Assembly (NCBI GenBank): GCA_033002965.1
Contig: JAURVB010000206.1
Coordinates: 52,682 to 116,681, forward strand
Direction: 5' to 3'
Source: Piper betle
Taxonomy: Eukaryota; Streptophyta; Magnoliopsida; Piperales; Piperaceae
DNA length: 64,000 bases
The notes under the pieces are model-generated. The model was given only the letters and a program-made list of their open reading frames with translations. It searched no databases and was not told the DNA's origin. Position 1 is the stretch's first letter; every line of letters begins with the position of its first letter. Made by a program: the position numbers and the translations under genes. Positions 58,932 through 64,000 of the stretch are shown piece by piece.

Positions 58932-59707
58932 GTAAAATCCGGTCCACTAGTCTGGTGTTTTACAATCGTTTTGTTGTCGACCCGCTTCGAGTAGCATGTA
59001 GTTGGTCCGGTTCGATCGATCCAGTGCTAGGAGTGTGTACTATTATAGGGCTTGAACATTGGGCACGTCTGTGGTTAAATTTTTCAGTCACCCCGATTGC
59101 CTAGTCATTGGCTCATGTTGTTTCAGTTGTGTAGTTGTAGCTTAGGATCAGTTGTATAGACATCTCAAGTCACTTCAACGGAATTAACCGAGTCCGTTTG
59201 ATTCAATGTCTTCAAAGTTCTCTATATCTAACTCGCTATAGCAAAATTATCATCAGGGTTAGTTGAGCTAATTGATCTAATATCTCAAGTTATTTTTCAT
59301 AATGTTTTGAGATCTTAATCTCAATTAGCATACTAAGGCCTCAAGTTAAATTGCCCCGAATCTCTTGGGTTTTTCAATACCTCAAGTTAGCTCCAATTAA
59401 GAGGGTATGGCTCCTGATTTTTATGACATAATGCAAGATCGTTGTCTCGATATTTTCAAGTTCTCCTTCAGAATCGTACGTTGTCATGTGTGATTACCGC
59501 ATTTATGTTAATTATTGATAAATGCATGTTAAGAGTGTCAGCATGATGAGTGTTAATATTTCTTGCTTGTATGCATATTTTGTCATTCTTGACACATTTG
59601 GTTGTTCACATCCATGTCATTGCATGCATATCATCATCCAAGGGTTTGAGTATGTCTACATTGTTCGGTCATGTAGAGTCGAGCTTGTTGCACTGAGACG
59701 AGGAACT
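58932..59707. mobile_element. Third TGTAAAA-type LTR fragment, cut by the decayed Copia element
   Basis: Begins TGTAAAATCCGGTCC and has GGTCCGGTTCGATCGATCC. Later it reads GTCATTGCATGCATATCATC before the Copia LTR begins. The start word and the CATGTCATT-type segment resemble elements A and B, but the middle differs, so it may be another subfamily. Its right-hand end lies beyond the Copia element, outside the window. Confidence 0.4.
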
Positions 59708-60139
59708 TGTTGGACTTTATTAGATTTCATATCAAATCATCGAGTAAATAAACTAGATAACGGAAGCGTACCTGAAGCCATAAGAGAAACTAGAGTCTTG
59801 ACCACCTTAGGTTTTGGTCTTCTGAATCTAAGAAGAGTTTTCCAAAACCTGAATTCTGGACAATGGGATACTAGAACGAAAACTGTTTATTGATTCATGG
59901 ACCATAACCTCCTTATTTATAGCTGTAGTTTCATAAATTCATTTTCACCCATCATGAAAAGAGAAATATGAAAAGATATCTACACATTGAATTCCACACT
60001 TTTCACATTGAATTCCACACCTTAATTTATGGCCCATAACCTTTCACTTTAGTAGATCAATTTAATTTAGGCCAACCCTATATAATAACATATGACACAA
60101 TTCCTGATTCACGTATATATTTATGTCCATCATCCAACA
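59708..60139 (-). repeat. 3' LTR of the decayed Copia element
   Basis: 432 bp, with perfect TGTTGG...CCAACA terminal inverted repeats. Clearly homologous to the 447-bp LTRs at 11314 and 16974, with several indels. Confidence 0.88.
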
Positions 60140-60445
60140 ATCTCCCACTTTGACTTGATATATACACGAAGATAATTGTATAACCTTATGAGCTCCAAAA
60201 CATATGCCATTATTCCAAAATAACAATCTCGTCCATTAATCAATGTCAATATAGGATCAAGGCGATTTTCGTTACATTTATCGTAACTAAACTCATCCAT
60301 GGTCACATACATCAACATAATTAAATAACATAGATCAAGTATGGATGTGTAGCATGAAAATTACATGTAATTTGATCTAACATGCATATTTTCAACTGGT
60401 CCAACCTTATGAGATCACCAAAAATACCAAAAAATAGAGTGAGCC

Positions 60446-61270
60446 TTAAACCAAATAAAAACTCCCACTAAAGTAGCATATCATCAAAAGATACAACACA
60501 GCAACATGCTCATGAAAGACCTTAGGTGGTAAACTTTTAGTAAGCGGATCCGCAACCATGGAGTTTGTCCCAATATGCTCTATAGAGACTTTACCACTCT
60601 GAAGTCTTTCTTTCACAACAAGGAACTTGATCTCTAAATATTTTGATTTAGATGAGCTCCTGTTGTTATTTGAATATAATACTGTAGATTGATTGTCACA
60701 AAATATCTTAAGTGGTCTTTCAATATTATTGATAATGCACAGCCCTATGACAAAATTCCACAACCATATTCCATGATTGGATGCTTCATAACAAGTTATG
60801 AATTCAGCTGCCATAGTGGAAGAAGCTATGAGTGTCTGCTTAGCACTCCTCCAAGAAATAGCTCCTCCAGCAAGCAGATAGACATAGCCAGAAGTGGATC
60901 GACGACTATCTTGGCATCCAGCAAAGTCAGAATCAGAATACCCAATGATCTCAAGTTGATCTGACTTCCGATATGTAAGTATGTAATGTTTTATTCTTTG
61001 AAGATATCTCATGACTCTTTTGGCTGCTACCCAGTGATCCAATCCTGGATTACTTAAATATCTGCCCAACATTCCAACAATATATGCAATATCTAGACGC
61101 GTACATACTTGAGCATACATAAGACTTCCCACTGCTAAAGCATAGGGAATCTTTTGCATTTCCTTTCCTTCTATATGATTTTTAGGGCATTGATTGAAAC
61201 TGAATTTGTCTCCTTTAGAAACAGGGGTATCTCTTGGTTTATAATTTTGCATGCCAAATCTTTTAAGCAC
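60446..61270 (-). pseudogene. Copia RT C-terminal part and RNase H remnant
   Basis: An open frame of 274 residues corresponds to the last half of the recent element's RT/RNase H frame: GYSDSDFAGCQDSRRSTSGY, CDNQSTVLYSNN and VADPLTKSL. It lacks the whole RT active-site region, removed by the deletion ending at about 61420. The C-terminus is frameshifted after FHEHVA. Confidence 0.85.
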
Positions 61271-61660
61271 TTTTTTCTATATAGGTCTTTTGTGATAATC
61301 CAAGTATACATCGATCGCGATCCCAATGTATTTGAATTCCTAATACAAAAGACGCATTTCCAAGATCTTTCATTTCAAATTTCTTTGATAAAATCTCTTG
61401 GTTTCGTGCAAAAAATCTATCCATCATATCTACCATAGTATTCACCACCATGGTCAGATCTGATAGCCTTAATAGTTTTGTCAAGTTGGTTCTCAACTTC
61501 AGCCTTATATGCCTTAGATACGTCCAATGCTTGAGACTTTTCATGAATGAGATAAAGGTAATCATAACGAGAATAATCGACTATGACCGTAATAAAATAT
61601 TGTTGACCATTCTAAGAAGCCATAGGGAATGACCCCTAAATGTCCGTATGTATTAGTTCT
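61271..61660 (-). pseudogene. Deletion junction joining integrase directly to RT
   Basis: Reading towards the RT, integrase-region sequence (about 61424-61660) runs straight into FEMKDLGNASFVLGIQIH of the RT. Compared with the recent element, the 1397 bp corresponding to 13058-14454 are missing, with an AT dinucleotide shared at the junction. This removes the integrase C-terminus and the RT palm including YVDD. Confidence 0.85.
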
Positions 61661-62525
61661 TAGACGTTTGAAGATTTATTAGCACCTTGTCTTCTTATAT
61701 TTGTTTGTTTTCCCTTAATGCACTCAATACAGACTTGAAAATCTAATAAATTGAGAGAATCAAGAATTCCATTTGACATAAGTAGTTCAATTCTATGTTC
61801 AGAAATGTATCCTAAACGCTTGTGCCATAATAAAGCAGACTTCTCATTGGTTAATTTTCTTTTCGTACCACTTAAACCCACATGCAAAGTTTCATTAAAA
61901 GATGCAATAGTATCAAGTAAATACAGATTATCATAAAAAGACAAGAAACCTGTACCAACAATCTTTGAATTTAAGAAAAGACTAAACTTATTATTTCTAA
62001 ATGAACAAGAGTAACTAGATTTGTCCAATATAGAAATAGAAACCAAATTCCGTCTAAAAGACGGTACTATATATGTCTCTTTTAAATCTAAATAATATCC
62101 TGTCTTGAATAATAATCTAAAAATCCCTATTGCTTCAACTATAACTGATTTGCAATCACCCACATAGATGAATCTTTCAGTACTATATATGTCTCTTTTA
62201 AATCTAAATAATATCATGTCTTGAATAATAATCTAAAAATCCCTATTGCTTCAATTATAACTAATTTGCAATCACCCACATAGATGAATCTTTCAGTATC
62301 ATTTGGCTTTCGGTAACTCAACCCTATATATGTCTCTTTTAAATCTAAATAATATCCTTTCTTGAATAATAATCTAAAAATCCCTATTGCTTCAACTATA
62401 ACTGATTTGCAATCACCCACATAGAAGAATTTTTCAGTATCATTTGGCTTTCGGTAACTCAGGCAACCCTGCATTGACACACTTATGTGAGTAGTAGCAC
62501 CCGAATCTAGCCACCAAGTGTGCAT
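61660..62525 (-). pseudogene. Copia protease and pre-integrase remnant with triplicated segment
   Basis: [11 protein letters not shown] at the start marks the protease. The following segment with [21 protein letters not shown] appears three times in a row. After it come [17 protein letters not shown] and [11 protein letters not shown] of the pre-integrase region. The third copy is joined through a one-frame change near 62215. Confidence 0.85.
62065..62462 (-). repeat. Triplicated 116-140-bp segment in the Copia protease
   Basis: Units begin with TACTATATATGTCTC or CTATATATGTCTC at 62065, 62181 and 62324; the recent element has a single copy (about 15113-15240). Copies differ at only a few bases. 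Confidence 0.9.
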
Positions 62526-63010
62526 GGGTATGAAGCTAAATTAACCTCAGAACAAACAAAATTAAGAAATGGATCTTTCTTGACACGCCATGCGTGATAC
62601 TTAGCACATTCCTTCTTCATATGTCCAGGTTTACCACAAAAGAAACAACAAGAAGCCTGATTTTCTTTCTTTTGCTCTTGTTTGTGAGACCCATTATCCG
62701 CATCCTTAGCCCTTTTTCTTTTCTTATTTTTATCATGATAGGTACTAGCCAAATGAGCACTCTCAGCCTGTTTTTACTTCAATCTTTCTTCTTCTTGCAC
62801 ACAATAAGAAATGAGCTCATTAAGAGTCCATTTGTCCCTTTGACAATTATAACTGACTTTGAATAGACTGAATTGTGCAGGAAGAGAAATTAAAACTAAA
62901 TGCACGAGCAAATCTTCAGATAGCTCTAACTTTAGTGCTTTTAGTTTTGAAGCAATATTTGACATCTCTAAGATGTACTCCCTTATGCTTGTTTTGCCTT
63001 TAAAATTGGA
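62507..63010 (-). pseudogene. Copia gag remnant with zinc knuckle
   Basis: [15 protein letters not shown] is intact (62507-62752). Upstream gag (62774-62965) reads [23 protein letters not shown] stop separates the two, and the gag N-terminus is missing through a deletion equal to about 324 bp of the recent element (15781-16104), with CTTTA shared at the junction. Confidence 0.85.
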
Positions 63011-63186
63011 ACTAAATTAATGTTGATAGAAATCATACAAGCAGATTGATTAACCAAATTCATAGAACAAAACAAAATGCCCATATTAAGATTAATAATT
63101 CAATCAATATTGAATCCCATCATCAGATACCTAGCAACATTAATATTTAGTCTTTGGACAGAAATATTAATTTGTAAGTGGTACTC

Positions 63187-63700
63187 TTAAATATGGATAA
63201 TAAATCCTGTCAAATAATAAACCTTCCTTTGGGCCGATTTATTATACACATGGAAACTTGATAATTATCCCATATTTAAAATCAGTCTCAATACAGTAAT
63301 TAAATATAAATAATAAATCCTGTCAAATAATAAACCTTCCTTTGAGGCCGATTTATTATCCACATGAAAACCTGATAATCATCTTATATTTATTACAAAA
63401 ATGAGCCTTAGTGTAGTAAAATATAGACAATAATCTTGTCAACATAAACCTTCCTTTGGGCCAATTTATCATTTACATGGACGCCTGATAATTATCCATT
63501 ATTTATTAAAAATGAATCTTAGTATAGTAATCAAATATGAACAATAAATCCTGTTAAATAGTAAGCCTTCCTTTGGGATATATTATCCACATGACACTTA
63601 ACAATCATCCCATATTTATTACCACAAATGAATATATAATTCTGTCAAATAATAACCTTTCTTTGAGCCGATTAATATCCACATGAATTAAATACTCATA
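63187..63700 (-). repeat. Five tandem leader repeats of the decayed Copia element
   Basis: Units starting near 63187, 63296, 63410, 63520 and 63620. Each has AATAAATCCTGTCAAATAAT, CCTTCCTTTGGGCCGATTTA and CACATGGA or close variants. Homologous to the four units at 16284-16700. Confidence 0.85.
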
Positions 63701-64000
63701 ACCATCTTAATATTTAAAAAATTAATTTCCGTAAAAGAGGCTACTTTGACAGCATATTGTAGTCCTTAATAAATTTTAAAATATTAATTATGGCTAAAAA
63801 AGAAGGTTATAAAAATAACTTTATGTAGGAGTTTTGGAAATTATAACCTTTTGTAACTGTATTTTCCTATGCTTTCCTTAATCCTGAATCTGTAGATCTG
63901 AATGGAATAGAACTGAATAGTTCCAATCCATAATTTAAATATAAATTAAAACCTAATACTCAATGATTTAATATGAAGGTGGCTCTAATGCTGCTTGTTG

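Larger units (their letters stand above)
59708..64000 (-). mobile_element. Decayed Copia element related to the one at 11314, running off the window
   Basis: The plus-strand left LTR is 59708-60139. The internal region ends at 63995, and TGTTG at 63996-64000 is the start of the other LTR. Sequence and gene order match the recent element throughout: purine tract CAAAGTGGGAGAT, RNase H, RT remnant, protease, zinc knuckle, gag and leader repeats. Two internal deletions, a triplicated protease segment and several frameshifts make it non-autonomous. The LTR pair cannot be compared inside this window. Confidence 0.92.

Overview
This is flowering-plant nuclear DNA. It has multi-exon genes with GT-AG introns, plant cell-wall and stress gene families, AT-rich spacers and many nested transposable elements. 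The first exons of two genes are GC-rich, which would fit a monocot, but I cannot name the species. I found no organelle, bacterial, CRISPR, rRNA or tRNA sequence.

Three host genes can be assembled, all on the minus strand. (1) 18426-22408: an intact six-exon PL1 pectate lyase of 414 residues. (2) 34777-39456: an intact three-exon DUF1068 (ELMO/NKS1-type Golgi) protein of 189 residues, with a 24-nt microexon and an old Copia element in its 3.75-kb first intron. (3) 42375-46213: an eleven-exon OSCA1/CSC1-like calcium-permeable stress-gated channel. All exon phases of the channel fit a 772-residue protein, but four single bases are missing, each in a homopolymer. A fourth host locus, 9431-17704 on the plus strand, is an intronless ARIADNE-type RBR E3 ligase pseudogene with many stops and frameshifts, split by two retroelements.

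Mobile DNA dominates the rest. A 6107-bp Copia element (11314-17420) has identical 447-bp LTRs and a GGAGG target duplication, so it is recent. A decayed relative fills 59708-64000 and leaves the window five bases into its second LTR. A small TRIM element sits in the RBR pseudogene. A pair of roughly 3-kb elements starting TGTAAAACCC, one nested in the other, fills 49688-55373, and both target duplications are intact. Two members of a hAT-like family with dense AATCGG repeats (25290-26131 and 56623-58395) have perfect 8-bp target duplications; one carries a segment homologous to the TGTAAAACCC family. A further hAT-like element lies at 39761-40341.

Layout: 1-9430, AT-rich spacer with a GC-shifted retroelement-like block; 9431-17704, broken RBR gene with insertions; 18426-22490, pectate lyase and promoter; 22490-34776, spacer with a hAT element and several tandem-repeat modules; 34777-39456, DUF1068 gene; 39761-40818, small mobile elements; 42375-46900, OSCA gene and leader; 47000-64000, transposon-rich. 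The three host genes share no operon-like relation. I saw no undescribed system of interacting genes; the most unusual material is in the structure of the mobile elements and in the pattern of breaks in the OSCA gene.
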